Below are positions 7,794-15,303 of a DNA stretch of 19,347 bases, in pieces. The notes beneath the pieces are model-generated. The model was given only the letters and a program-made list of their open reading frames with translations, was not told the origin of the DNA and made no database searches. Every line of letters begins with the position of its first letter. Within the stretch, counting starts at the first letter, position 1. Position numbers and translations under genes: made by a program. Source of the DNA: CAZJHX01 sp964545715 (lineage in GTDB: Bacteria > Myxococcota_A > UBA9042 > GCA-2863065). Location of the stretch: assembly GCA_964545715.1 (NCBI GenBank), contig CAZJHX010000185.1:1-19347 (forward strand), given 5' to 3'.

Positions 7794-8063
7794 CTAGATG
7801 TCCTCAGCTGAGCGGACGATCTCCTTGACGAAGTCCATCCGAATCCGGATCAAGCTCTGGCGAGCCTTTGCGCGCAGCACCTCAACCATCGTGGCGTCGG
7901 GCTTGAGAATGTCGACGGTGACTTCGTCGGTCTCAAAGTTGAACTCTTTCCCCGATTTGTCCTTGGCGGGGGGCGCGGCGAGGGCCGAGAGCGCAAAAAC
8001 AGTCGCTACGATAAACGCAACGGCCGCAACGCGGACTCTGCCGAGGTTCCACTTCTTCGTCAC
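7794..8063 (-). CDS. Small exported protein of unknown function (89 aa)
   Basis: GTG at 8063 is chosen because AAGGAG lies exactly 6 bases upstream; an in-frame GTG at 8090 would add nine residues and has no such site. Residues 1-~30 are a signal peptide (TKKWNLGR charged region, hydrophobic core, ALAA-type cleavage site). The mature ~60 residues have a basic, then acidic start (KEFNFETDEVTVD), then a short motif ILKPD and an amphipathic helix rich in Arg/Lys. There is no Cys, so it is not a lipoprotein. It is the first gene after a strong promoter and stops two bases before the FHA/TonB-like gene, so it is probably translationally coupled and a partner of that complex. Its place recalls small Glt components such as GltF, but I cannot establish homology. 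Confidence 0.78.
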   Translation of the reverse strand: MTKKWNLGRVRVAAVAFIVATVFALSALAAPPAKDKSGKEFNFETDEVTVDILKPDATMVEVLRAKARQSLIRIRMDFVKEIVRSAEDI

Positions 8064-8069
8064 AACTCT

Positions 8070-8075
8070 CTCCTT
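8070..8075 (-). promoter_or_regulatory. Ribosome binding site that fixes the start of the 89-aa protein
   Basis: The minus strand reads AAGGAG, then six bases, then GTG at 8063. It supports the shorter start over the GTG at 8090, which has no comparable site. Confidence 0.7.
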
Positions 8076-8117
8076 CACGACCACCTGCACACCCGCGCCC
8101 GCATACCGGGCCGCCGG

Positions 8118-8146
8118 ATTATACCGCCATGCGCCGTTTCGCGCAA
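8118..8146 (-). promoter_or_regulatory. Sigma-70-like promoter for the 89-aa/FHA-TonB/TPR-lipoprotein unit
   Basis: On the minus strand a perfect TATAAT (8118-8123) lies 17 bases downstream of TTGCGC (8141-8146), which keeps the TTG half of the -35 consensus. The expected start is near 8111, leaving a leader of about 48 bases before the GTG at 8063. It sits in the 126-base gap after the giant TPR gene, so this unit can be expressed independently of unit B. Confidence 0.65.
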
Positions 8147-8189
8147 AGCTGACACACTCATGGACAACTCTGGCTTACAGAGGTTCCGT

Positions 8190-11100
8190 TCAATCCGCAG
8201 GTTTTTCGTCAGCCGGCTTTTCTTCTGCCGGCGGTGTCTCGACTTTGGCCTGGGGTTTGCCCTCAGTGGCCGGTTTGTCGCCCTCCGGCTTGGCATCGGG
8301 CTTGGCGTCCGGCTTGGCATCGGGTTTGGCGTCGGGCGCCGCATCCGGCTTCTCGTCCGCCGGCGGCGTCTTGGGCTTGTTCTGCTCTTCCAGCTTGCGC
8401 TGCTCCTCGTCCAGCTTGCGCTGCTCCTCGTCCTCTTTCATGAAGCGGATCGTATCTTTGAGACCTCGAATACGTGCCGTCACCTCTTTCAGTTTCGGGT
8501 GCTTGGGCGGCGCCAGGCTGACAAAGGCCTCGCAGACGGTTAGCGCGTCCTCGAACTTCTCTTCGTACTCGCCGTGCAGCAGGCACATGTTGTAGCGGAC
8601 GTCCGCGTGGTTCGGCTGTGCCGCGACGTACGCCGCATACGACGTGCGCGCGTCCTCGTACTTCTCCAGGCCTCGGCTCGAGACCGCCTGGCCCATGAGC
8701 GCGCTCATGTTTTTGGGCTCGAGCTTCAGCGCGGCGTCAAAGCCTTTGCGCGCACGGCCGAAGTCCGAGTAGTTCATCACAGTGGACGCCAGGTTCAGCT
8801 GGGCCTCTACCAGCGATGGGTTGGCCTTTACGGCCGCCGCAAACGACTTCAGCGCGGCACGAACCCGGTCCTGCTTCAGCTGGGTCAGGCCCAGCAGGTT
8901 GCGCATCGGCGCGTTGTTGGGCTGGAACTCGAGCGCCTGCTTGCAGACCAGCTCTGCCATGTCGAACTGCCCCTGGCTGAAGTAGATGCGCGCCAGGTTC
9001 TGATACGCGTTCAGGTTCTCCGCGTCACCGATCAGGGACTGCCGAGACGCCGCGATGGACTTGGACCAGTCGCTGGCGACCTGCGCGCGGGTCCCGTACA
9101 CGTTGTTGGCTGTCGGGTTGAACTTCTCGAGCTTCAGCGCAGCGGTCAGGTAGGCGTCGGCGCCTGCCGAGTCGTTGTTCTTGTCCAGCAGCATGCCGGC
9201 CATCGCATGCGCGGCCGCAAAGCTGGCGTCCTTCTGCGCGGCCGCCTTGAAGCTGGCCAGCGCCTGGTCGGTCTCGCGGTTGTGCAGCTGCAGCAGGCCC
9301 AGGTTGTACCAGCCCACCGCGGCATCGGCGGCGCTGCCGTCAGCCACTGATTTGAAGGAGCCCCGCGCCTTGTCGACGGCGCCGCTGCTGGCGGCCCAGT
9401 CCGTCAGGCCCTCGACCACCTTGATGCCCTCGGCGTTGCCGGGCGACGTGCCCGTGATGAACTTGGGCGGCGTGCTCAGAGGCCGGTAGAAGACGGGCTG
9501 CGGTCGAATCTCACGCGTGAACTTGAACTTGAGGTCCAGCTTGGCCAGGTTCTTTTCGGCGTTGTCGCTGAACTCGTTGAACCACTCCTTCTTCTTGGCC
9601 TGCGCCAGGCAGATTCGGTAGGCCTGCACCGCCTGCTTGCGCACGGCGTTAGCCTTTTCGCGGAAGCTCTCCTGCAGCATGTACTTGGCTTCCTCGTTCA
9701 TGCGGCGCGGCAGGGGTGCGTTCTCAATGGCGTCCGCCAGGTTCTGATAGGCCTGACCGATGCGGTTGAACGCCGCGATCTCCCAGTGCGGCCTGTTGTA
9801 GCCCGCGACCTCCTGCATGCGCTTGGTCGCCTCCTGGATGAGCTTGATCTTCTGCGCGAGCCGCTCGGTAAACCGCTTCTGCGGCAGCTTCAGCTTCACG
9901 CGCTTCATGTCGGCAAGCACGACCTCGCCCTCGTAGAACTTGGCCGCCGCGACCGCATCCACGTGGCGCGCCTCGATCTCCAGCTTGCCGCCGTCTTTGG
10001 TCGCCTCGGCCTGCATCTCGGTGAACATCGTCAGCGCGATGGCAAACTCTTTCAGCGCCGGCTTCTTCTTCTTGGAGTTCCAATACGCCTGGCCCATCTT
10101 GGAGTGCGCTGTCATGACGTTGCCCTTGCCGGCCGTCTTGCCGTACGCCTTCAGATAGCGCTTGAAGTGCTTGACCACCGCCCTCCAGTTTTTCTGCTGG
10201 AAGTACACGTCGCCGATCTCAAAGAACACCTGCTCGGCCTTTGGGTCGTCCGAGAAGTTCTTGTAATAGGCCGCGTAGCTGTCGACCGCCTTGTCGTACT
10301 GACCCAGCGCCACGCGATAGGTCGCCGCACGGGCCAGCGCCTTACGCAGCAGCTTGCGGTCGTGCTTGGGGTGGTTCTTGGCGTAAAGCTCGAAGTAGTA
10401 GGCCGCCTCCGAGTACACCGCGATCGCCTTGTAGATGTTGCCGATGTTGTAGAGCGCGCGCGGGGCCATGGGTGATGCCTGGCGCTCGTTGTAGAGCTGC
10501 TCCGAGGCGATGAGCGCCCGCTCGATCAGCTTGGCGTCCTTGTACATGACGGCCGCGTTGTTGAGCGCCTTGTCGCCCAGCTTCGACTGCGGGAAGTCGC
10601 GGAAGTACGCCATGAAGCAATCGCCGGCGTTCTTGAACTCTTTGGCGAACTCCATCTTGCGGCAGCGGTTGAAGTCGGCGGCGGCCAGGATCTCCTGGAT
10701 CTTCACGCCCAGGTCGCCCTGCGCCACGGCCGGGTCCTTGGCGAAGATGCCGGCCCACTTGTTGAGGTTGTCGATGTCGCGCGTGACGTTGAACACCGAC
10801 AGCATCAGCCGCGCTGCGTCGGGTACCGACTCATGGGCCTTGTGGTCCTTGTACAGCTGCTCGAACAGCGGGATCGCTTTGTCGAAGTGATTGTAATCGT
10901 AGTAGATCTTGCCAGCTGCGAACTTGGCCTCCGCGATGTCGTCCGCCGTGGGCGGCGCCAGCTTGATGTACCGCTCACAGGCGTGGACGAGCTTTTTCTG
11001 CATCTCCGGGATGTCTTGCTTCTCGTACTTCTCGTCGATGTCCTCGACTTTCTCTTCGGAGGCGTCCAGCAGGACCAGCTTGTAGTAGCTGAGCAGCGAT

Positions 11101-12611
11101 GTATGCGCCGCGGGGCCCGTGTACTGGCCGTCCGGCTTCAGCTCGATGACCTTCTCGAAGAGCTTGGCCGCGCGCTCGTACTCCTTCATCTGGTAGGCGA
11201 GGATCGCGACGTTGAACGTCATCGTGTAGTAGTCGCTCGCGCCCGGGAACCACTTCAGGTAGTGCTCGTAGACCGACAGCGCCAGCAGCTGGGCGTCGCG
11301 GGCCAGGGTCTTCTCCGCTTCGCGGTGATAGTCCGTACCGATGATGCGCAGAAGCAGCTCCAGCTCCTTCATCTCCTCGGTCTTGAACTTCTCGGGTAGC
11401 TTGGCGATGTGCTTCTCGAGCATCACGGTCATGTCGTTGACGCTCTTCTCGGTGCCCTTCTTGTCGCCCTCTTTGAACGTGTTGTAGACGATCTCGCGCT
11501 GGTAGCGCAGCGCCTTGTAATCGTCGCCCACCTCTTCGATCAGCTTGGTGTAAAGCTTGTTGGACGCCCGATAGCTGGCGTCGTTGGTGTAGATGATGCC
11601 CAGCTTCTCGCACAGCTCGATATAGATGTCGGGCGCGATGCGCTTGAAGAAGCCCACGGCCTTCTGCGGCGCACCGATGAATGAGTAGGCGCGGACCATG
11701 TCTTTCTGGGCCTCGCCGCGCAGATCGATCGCCGCGGAGTGCCCCTGTTTGGCGGCTTTATGCGTCCACTTGACCGTCTCGTAGAAGTGGTTGAGCGCCT
11801 TGGCCTTGTCGCCCAGGTTGAACCAGCACCAACCCGACTTGTAGATCGCGTAGCCCTCGACTCGTGTAGAGCCGAACTGCTGCACCTTGCCGTAGAACGC
11901 CAGCGCCTGCTGGAAGTCGTTCTTGCCAAAGAAGTAGTCGCCGATGTTGAGATACGTATCCGGGATCAGCGTGCTGGTCGGGGCCTGCAGCACCAGCTTG
12001 GCGTAGTACTGGTAGCCCTGGTCTTTCTGGCCCATCACCGTGCTGTGGTACCCGATCGAGTACAGCACCTGATCCAGGTCCTTGTAGTTGGGGTGGTCCT
12101 TCTCGATCTGGCGATAGGTCTCGATGGCCTTGGCCCGCCACTTCTGCTGCTCAGCGATGTACCGCTGCTGCTTCGCGCGCGCCTGGGCCAGCGAGTTGGC
12201 GTCCTTGTTCTCCTCGGCCGCGAAGATCTCCTGCAGCACCTCATCCGACTGGCTCAGGTCGAAGAAGTCCTCGCTCTTCTGCCAGTACTGATCGGCCAGC
12301 TTCACCAGCACCTGCGGGTACTTCTGGGTGGCCGGATCCTCGATCTGCAGGATCTCCAGCAGCACCTGAATGGCGGCCTCACGCTTGGCAGCCGCCTGCG
12401 CATCGCGTTTGACGCGCGCCACGTCCAGTGCGAACGACGGCCCGGTCGGCCCCGGCTTGTTCTGCCGGCGCTTGTCCGCCTCTTCTTCTTTGAAGATCTG
12501 CGCTTTCGGCAGCTCCGGATCGGGCTTGGTCGGTGGCTTCTTCGGCGGCTTCGCCCAGGCGGTGCACGTGAAGGCCACCACCACGGAGTAGATTACGATT
12601 CGGGTGTTCAT
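8190..12611 (-). CDS. Giant periplasmic TPR protein with Pro/Lys/Asp repeat tail (GltD/AgmU-like)
   Basis: The 1473-aa precursor has a signal peptide cleaved near A20 (TAWA/KPPKK). The mature protein is almost wholly helical TPR-type repeats. Residues ~80-950 have irregular BamD/YbgF-like units (e.g. YSIGYHSTVMGQKDQGYQYY, ALYNIGNIYKAIAVYSEA). Residues ~1090-1390 have canonical 34-residue TPRs (GWYNLGLLQLHNRETDQALA, NLARIYFSQGQFDMAELV). A charged EEQRKL segment follows, then a KPDA-repeat tail. Long TPR solenoids are protein-binding scaffolds, and Pro/Lys tails often reach through peptidoglycan. Its ATG overlaps the upstream stop by four bases (ATGA), so it is translationally coupled. Myxococcus GltD (AgmU) and GltI (AgmK) are large TPR proteins in the gliding complex; this one is closer in size to GltD. 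Orthology is not proven. Confidence 0.9.
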   Translation of the reverse strand: MNTRIVIYSVVVAFTCTAWAKPPKKPPTKPDPELPKAQIFKEEEADKRRQNKPGPTGPSFALDVARVKRDAQAAAKREAAIQVLLEILQIEDPATQKYPQVLVKLADQYWQKSEDFFDLSQSDEVLQEIFAAEENKDANSLAQARAKQQRYIAEQQKWRAKAIETYRQIEKDHPNYKDLDQVLYSIGYHSTVMGQKDQGYQYYAKLVLQAPTSTLIPDTYLNIGDYFFGKNDFQQALAFYGKVQQFGSTRVEGYAIYKSGWCWFNLGDKAKALNHFYETVKWTHKAAKQGHSAAIDLRGEAQKDMVRAYSFIGAPQKAVGFFKRIAPDIYIELCEKLGIIYTNDASYRASNKLYTKLIEEVGDDYKALRYQREIVYNTFKEGDKKGTEKSVNDMTVMLEKHIAKLPEKFKTEEMKELELLLRIIGTDYHREAEKTLARDAQLLALSVYEHYLKWFPGASDYYTMTFNVAILAYQMKEYERAAKLFEKVIELKPDGQYTGPAAHTSLLSYYKLVLLDASEEKVEDIDEKYEKQDIPEMQKKLVHACERYIKLAPPTADDIAEAKFAAGKIYYDYNHFDKAIPLFEQLYKDHKAHESVPDAARLMLSVFNVTRDIDNLNKWAGIFAKDPAVAQGDLGVKIQEILAAADFNRCRKMEFAKEFKNAGDCFMAYFRDFPQSKLGDKALNNAAVMYKDAKLIERALIASEQLYNERQASPMAPRALYNIGNIYKAIAVYSEAAYYFELYAKNHPKHDRKLLRKALARAATYRVALGQYDKAVDSYAAYYKNFSDDPKAEQVFFEIGDVYFQQKNWRAVVKHFKRYLKAYGKTAGKGNVMTAHSKMGQAYWNSKKKKPALKEFAIALTMFTEMQAEATKDGGKLEIEARHVDAVAAAKFYEGEVVLADMKRVKLKLPQKRFTERLAQKIKLIQEATKRMQEVAGYNRPHWEIAAFNRIGQAYQNLADAIENAPLPRRMNEEAKYMLQESFREKANAVRKQAVQAYRICLAQAKKKEWFNEFSDNAEKNLAKLDLKFKFTREIRPQPVFYRPLSTPPKFITGTSPGNAEGIKVVEGLTDWAASSGAVDKARGSFKSVADGSAADAAVGWYNLGLLQLHNRETDQALASFKAAAQKDASFAAAHAMAGMLLDKNNDSAGADAYLTAALKLEKFNPTANNVYGTRAQVASDWSKSIAASRQSLIGDAENLNAYQNLARIYFSQGQFDMAELVCKQALEFQPNNAPMRNLLGLTQLKQDRVRAALKSFAAAVKANPSLVEAQLNLASTVMNYSDFGRARKGFDAALKLEPKNMSALMGQAVSSRGLEKYEDARTSYAAYVAAQPNHADVRYNMCLLHGEYEEKFEDALTVCEAFVSLAPPKHPKLKEVTARIRGLKDTIRFMKEDEEQRKLDEEQRKLEEQNKPKTPPADEKPDAAPDAKPDAKPDAKPDAKPEGDKPATEGKPQAKVETPPAEEKPADEKPAD
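8287..8358 (-). repeat. 12-bp tandem repeat encoding KPDA units
   Basis: Four nearly identical 12-base units (8287-8334; plus strand GGCTTGGCATCG with minor changes) are followed by two degenerate ones, to 8358. They encode the Lys-Pro-Asp-Ala repeats near the C-terminus of the giant TPR protein. The repeats keep frame, so copy number can change by slippage without breaking the gene. Confidence 0.85.
8391..8432 (-). repeat. 21-bp perfect tandem duplication encoding DEEQRKL
   Basis: Two identical 21-base copies (8391-8411 and 8412-8432) encode the repeated heptad DEEQRKL just before the Pro/Lys tail of the giant TPR protein. The heptad length suits a short coiled coil. Confidence 0.9.
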
Positions 12612-14266
12612 TTAGCGTTCGATTCCGACTTGGGCTGGGTCTTCTGGCCGGGCTTGACGGGACAACGCGAGCGAATGCCGACGGTGTAGCTGTCCAGCTC
12701 GTCTTTCCAGTACTCGCCGGTGAACGGCCAATACCGATGCTCCCCGTCAAGCGTGTAGTCATTGGAGGTGTCTTCGTCGCCCTGACCCAGTGCGAGCTCC
12801 TGCTCGATGGCGGACTTCTGGGCGCTCAGCGTCTCGAACTTCACCTTCAGCGCGTCCGACAGCTGCGCACGAAGCTCTGCGTGCACCGTCTCCAGCCGGC
12901 TGCGAGCCAGCGTCCCGGCCTCGCCGATCACCAGCGCGCGGAAGGCCGATGTCTCACCGATCAGCGCGGCCGCAAACGCGGTCATGGGCGCGTTCTGGCT
13001 GAGCCGCTTCAGCGACTCGAGCTCTACGTTGAGGTGCAGAATGAACGCAAACCGGCGGTTGAGCTTCTTGTCGGTCAACGCCGCGTTGAAAATGCGCTTC
13101 AGGCGCAGCGAGATCTCCGCGCCCGATCGACCCATGCGCGCCAGCCAGCCGTAGAACTGGTTGGGGTCGCGAGGCACCTTCAGCTGCTCGTCCAGCTCTT
13201 TGAAAAGCGGGTGATAGCTCTTGATGAAGCGGTGGATTGAGTTCAGCGCGTCCTCGTAGTGGCAGTTGGAGTACAAAATGACCGCCTCCAATACCAACGC
13301 TTCAGGGAAGTACTCTTGTGCAAAATAAGGTGAGTTCAGGGTGTGCAGGTTGCCCAGCGCGCGCCCGAAGTTGTCGACCTGGAAGTAGCTCCAGCTGACC
13401 TCCAGCAGGCTCTCCAGCCAGTGCACGGAGAAGTCCGGGATGCGGTCGTAGTAGCGTACCGCGGTCTCGTATTTGCCGATCGTGTAGAAGATGCGCGCCA
13501 GGCTCAAGAGCGCCATGCGGTAGACCTTCTTGGAGATCTCGCCGCTGACCCCGCTCTCTTTCTCGTAGCGCAGGATCGCCTTGAACGACTCGGCTGCCTG
13601 CTTGGCGTTGTTGTTGCGGACGTGGACGACGCCCTCCAGATAGCGGGCGCGCAGATAGAAGTCCTCAGCGCCCTCGGTCACGTTGGCCAGCGCCCTCAGC
13701 GCGGCCTTATGCGTGCCCTGCCCGTAGTGGAACTGGCCGACATAAAAGTAGATCTCGTCCTTCAGCTGCTCCGGGTAGACCTTGGCGTCGTACTCGGCCA
13801 TGCGCTCCAGCGTGGCCTCTTCGCCCGGGATCTTTTGATGGATGGCGACCAGCCACGGCAGTACGTCGTCGTAGCGCGCCGGCTTGGGCTCGGCGTCCAG
13901 CACATGCTCAAAGTACGTGTAGCTGGACTGAAACAGGTCCAGATGGAAGAGCACCACGCCGATGAGGAACTCCGCGTCGCGGTAGTAGCCTTCGATGTCG
14001 TCGCCGGTCTCGACGATGTCGATCAGCAGCAGCAGCGCTTCGTGGAAGTTGTTGCCCGCGACCAGGTCTTCGGCCTGCCCGACGATGTTCTGATACTCCT
14101 CCGCGCTGCGAAGCTCGGTGGTTTCGAACGTCATCTCTTCGCCCTGCGGCGGAGGTTCGGTCGGCGGCGTCGTGGGCGGCGTAGCGCCCTCTTGCGCGGT
14201 CACGAGCTGTGGCGTCAGCAGCGTCACGGCGCACAAAGTGATCAGAGTCAGACGGCTCAGCGTCAT
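12608..14266 (-). CDS. Exported TPR-like protein (GltC-like)
   Basis: The 552-aa precursor starts at ATG 14266; a GTG two codons upstream (14272) is an equal alternative. The signal peptide ends near residue 24 (LVTA/QEG) and is followed by a Pro-rich spacer (~28-40). Residues ~55-330 are TPR-type helical pairs (VGQAEDLVAGNNFHEALLLL, AEFLIGVVLFHLDLFQSSYT, ALLSLARIFYTIGKYETAV). Residues ~390-490 form a long charged helical region. The end is WPFTGEYWKDELDSY followed by a Cys, a tail type I associate with gliding-related TPR proteins of the GltC kind. It is first in its unit, downstream of a strong promoter, and its stop overlaps the start of the giant TPR gene. It has no lipobox, so it should be a soluble periplasmic protein. 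The GltC link is tentative. Confidence 0.88.
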   Translation of the reverse strand: MTLSRLTLITLCAVTLLTPQLVTAQEGATPPTTPPTEPPPQGEEMTFETTELRSAEEYQNIVGQAEDLVAGNNFHEALLLLIDIVETGDDIEGYYRDAEFLIGVVLFHLDLFQSSYTYFEHVLDAEPKPARYDDVLPWLVAIHQKIPGEEATLERMAEYDAKVYPEQLKDEIYFYVGQFHYGQGTHKAALRALANVTEGAEDFYLRARYLEGVVHVRNNNAKQAAESFKAILRYEKESGVSGEISKKVYRMALLSLARIFYTIGKYETAVRYYDRIPDFSVHWLESLLEVSWSYFQVDNFGRALGNLHTLNSPYFAQEYFPEALVLEAVILYSNCHYEDALNSIHRFIKSYHPLFKELDEQLKVPRDPNQFYGWLARMGRSGAEISLRLKRIFNAALTDKKLNRRFAFILHLNVELESLKRLSQNAPMTAFAAALIGETSAFRALVIGEAGTLARSRLETVHAELRAQLSDALKVKFETLSAQKSAIEQELALGQGDEDTSNDYTLDGEHRYWPFTGEYWKDELDSYTVGIRSRCPVKPGQKTQPKSESNAK

Positions 14267-14302
14267 CTCCACCCCATTGGCTAGGAAAAATTTGCCGCGT
14301 GC

Positions 14303-14332
14303 ATTCTATTGCGGTGCTGCGTTTTCTGTCAA
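14303..14332 (-). promoter_or_regulatory. Strong sigma-70-like promoter for the TPR-protein unit
   Basis: A perfect TTGACA (14327-14332) and TAGAAT (14303-14308, 5 of 6) are separated by 18 bases on the minus strand. The predicted start is near 14296, about 30 bases before the ATG at 14266. An inverted repeat GTCAA-C-TTGAC (14329-14339) overlaps the -35 hexamer and could be an operator. Confidence 0.75.
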
Positions 14333-14344
14333 CTTGACGGCGTC

Positions 14345-14845
14345 TCAGAGCGAGGCGCCAAAAGTCCCCGAAAGCGCCACAGTGGACAGGTTTTCGAAGG
14401 CGACGTCGATCCCCAGGTTAAACCGCGATCCCAGCGCCCAGCGGTGACGAAGCGCGACCTGGCTCCAGATGGTGACCGCATTGTCGGTCTTCAAGTCTTT
14501 GTACAGGATCTTGGGCGCCGTCCCGATGCCCGCGCCGCCCGCAAGCTCCATCGCGTAGACCGCGCCGCTGTAGAGGGCTCGAGCGTACGTGAAGTAGCCA
14601 CCGATCAGCCGGTAGTCCTCGCCGGCAAGCTGCCCGACCAGCTCCACGCCGACGCGGGTCTTGTCGTCCAGTGCGTACGTGCCCTCGAGCCGGACGGCCG
14701 GCTTCATCAGGTGCCCCAGCGCGAACGACTGCGTGTTGAAAAACACCGACACGCCGCCCTTCAGGGCCACGGTGGTGCGCGGCTTTTCAGCGGCCGCGCT
14801 CAGAGGCATCGACAGAAGCGACAGTAACAGCAGTGTGCGCCTCAT
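14345..14845 (-). CDS. Small outer-membrane beta-barrel-like protein
   Basis: The 166-aa precursor has a signal peptide ending near residue 19 (PLSAAA/EKP). The mature part has alternating hydrophobic/polar stretches that look like barrel strands: TTVALKGGVSVFF, VGVELVGQL, YRLIGGYFTYARAL, AVYAMELAGGAGIG, VTIWSQVALRHRW, FNLGIDVAF, VALSGTFGASL. This is roughly 8 strands. It ends in Leu rather than the usual terminal Phe. ATG at 14845 is chosen over an upstream frame extension because the signal peptide begins there and the A overlaps the TGA of the cytochrome-like gene (ATGA). A partial AGGTG lies 8 bases upstream. The Glt system uses barrel proteins (GltA, GltB, GltH), but no specific match can be claimed. 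Confidence 0.8.
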   Translation of the reverse strand: MRRTLLLLSLLSMPLSAAAEKPRTTVALKGGVSVFFNTQSFALGHLMKPAVRLEGTYALDDKTRVGVELVGQLAGEDYRLIGGYFTYARALYSGAVYAMELAGGAGIGTAPKILYKDLKTDNAVTIWSQVALRHRWALGSRFNLGIDVAFENLSTVALSGTFGASL

Positions 14846-15285
14846 GGGATATACACCTGGTACAGAAAGTCGTTGCCTGCGACCTTGGTGTGGCAGTCGA
14901 TGCACGTCTGCTCGGGCACGCCCAGGCGCAGAAAGTCCTCGCTGGCGAAGTTGCGTGTGTACTCGCGCCACTCCCATGCCCCGTCAACCTTCTTCATTGT
15001 GGCCACCAGCCAGACGTAATCCTGGTCTTCTCTGGATGACTCTTTGACGATCAGCGTGCCGTCCGGATAGGGCTCGCCAACCTTTCGGGCGGCGAGATCC
15101 TCCTGGCTGATCCCGCACGCATAGACGTTTTTGATGCCCTCGTGGGGGTCATCGGGCGTGGCGTGGAGCGGCTCGCGATTCATCTGAATGCAGCGCTCGG
15201 CGGCGCCCTTGGCCTCATCGGGCAGCGGCTCGCCGCACCCGACCAGACAAACTACTCCAAAGGTCGCCAACAAGAATTGATGCAT
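14842..15285 (-). CDS. Cytochrome P460-like lipoprotein
   Basis: The 147-aa precursor has a lipobox LVGC with lipidated Cys at residue 17, so an envelope-anchored protein is expected. The c-type heme motif CIDCH occupies residues 128-132, near the C-terminus. Before it come DGTLIVKES, DYVWLVATMKK, and GAWEWREYTRNFA, which match the cytochrome P460 fold pattern. The family includes heme proteins with an unusual Lys-heme crosslink and other c-type members of unknown role; I cannot tell which this is. A Cys pair (C32, C57) may form a disulfide. It begins 18 bases after the dinB stop and overlaps the next barrel-like gene by four bases. The substrate is unknown. Confidence 0.85.
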   Translation of the reverse strand: MHQFLLATFGVVCLVGCGEPLPDEAKGAAERCIQMNREPLHATPDDPHEGIKNVYACGISQEDLAARKVGEPYPDGTLIVKESSREDQDYVWLVATMKKVDGAWEWREYTRNFASEDFLRLGVPEQTCIDCHTKVAGNDFLYQVYIP

Positions 15286-15303
15286 CAGCGCCGAGGATAA
15301 CCG

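Noticed and set aside
11739..12689. A 316-codon plus-strand frame opposite the giant TPR gene
   Set aside because: Leu/Val-rich shadow of a well-supported TPR gene; no signal, motif or upstream ribosome site.
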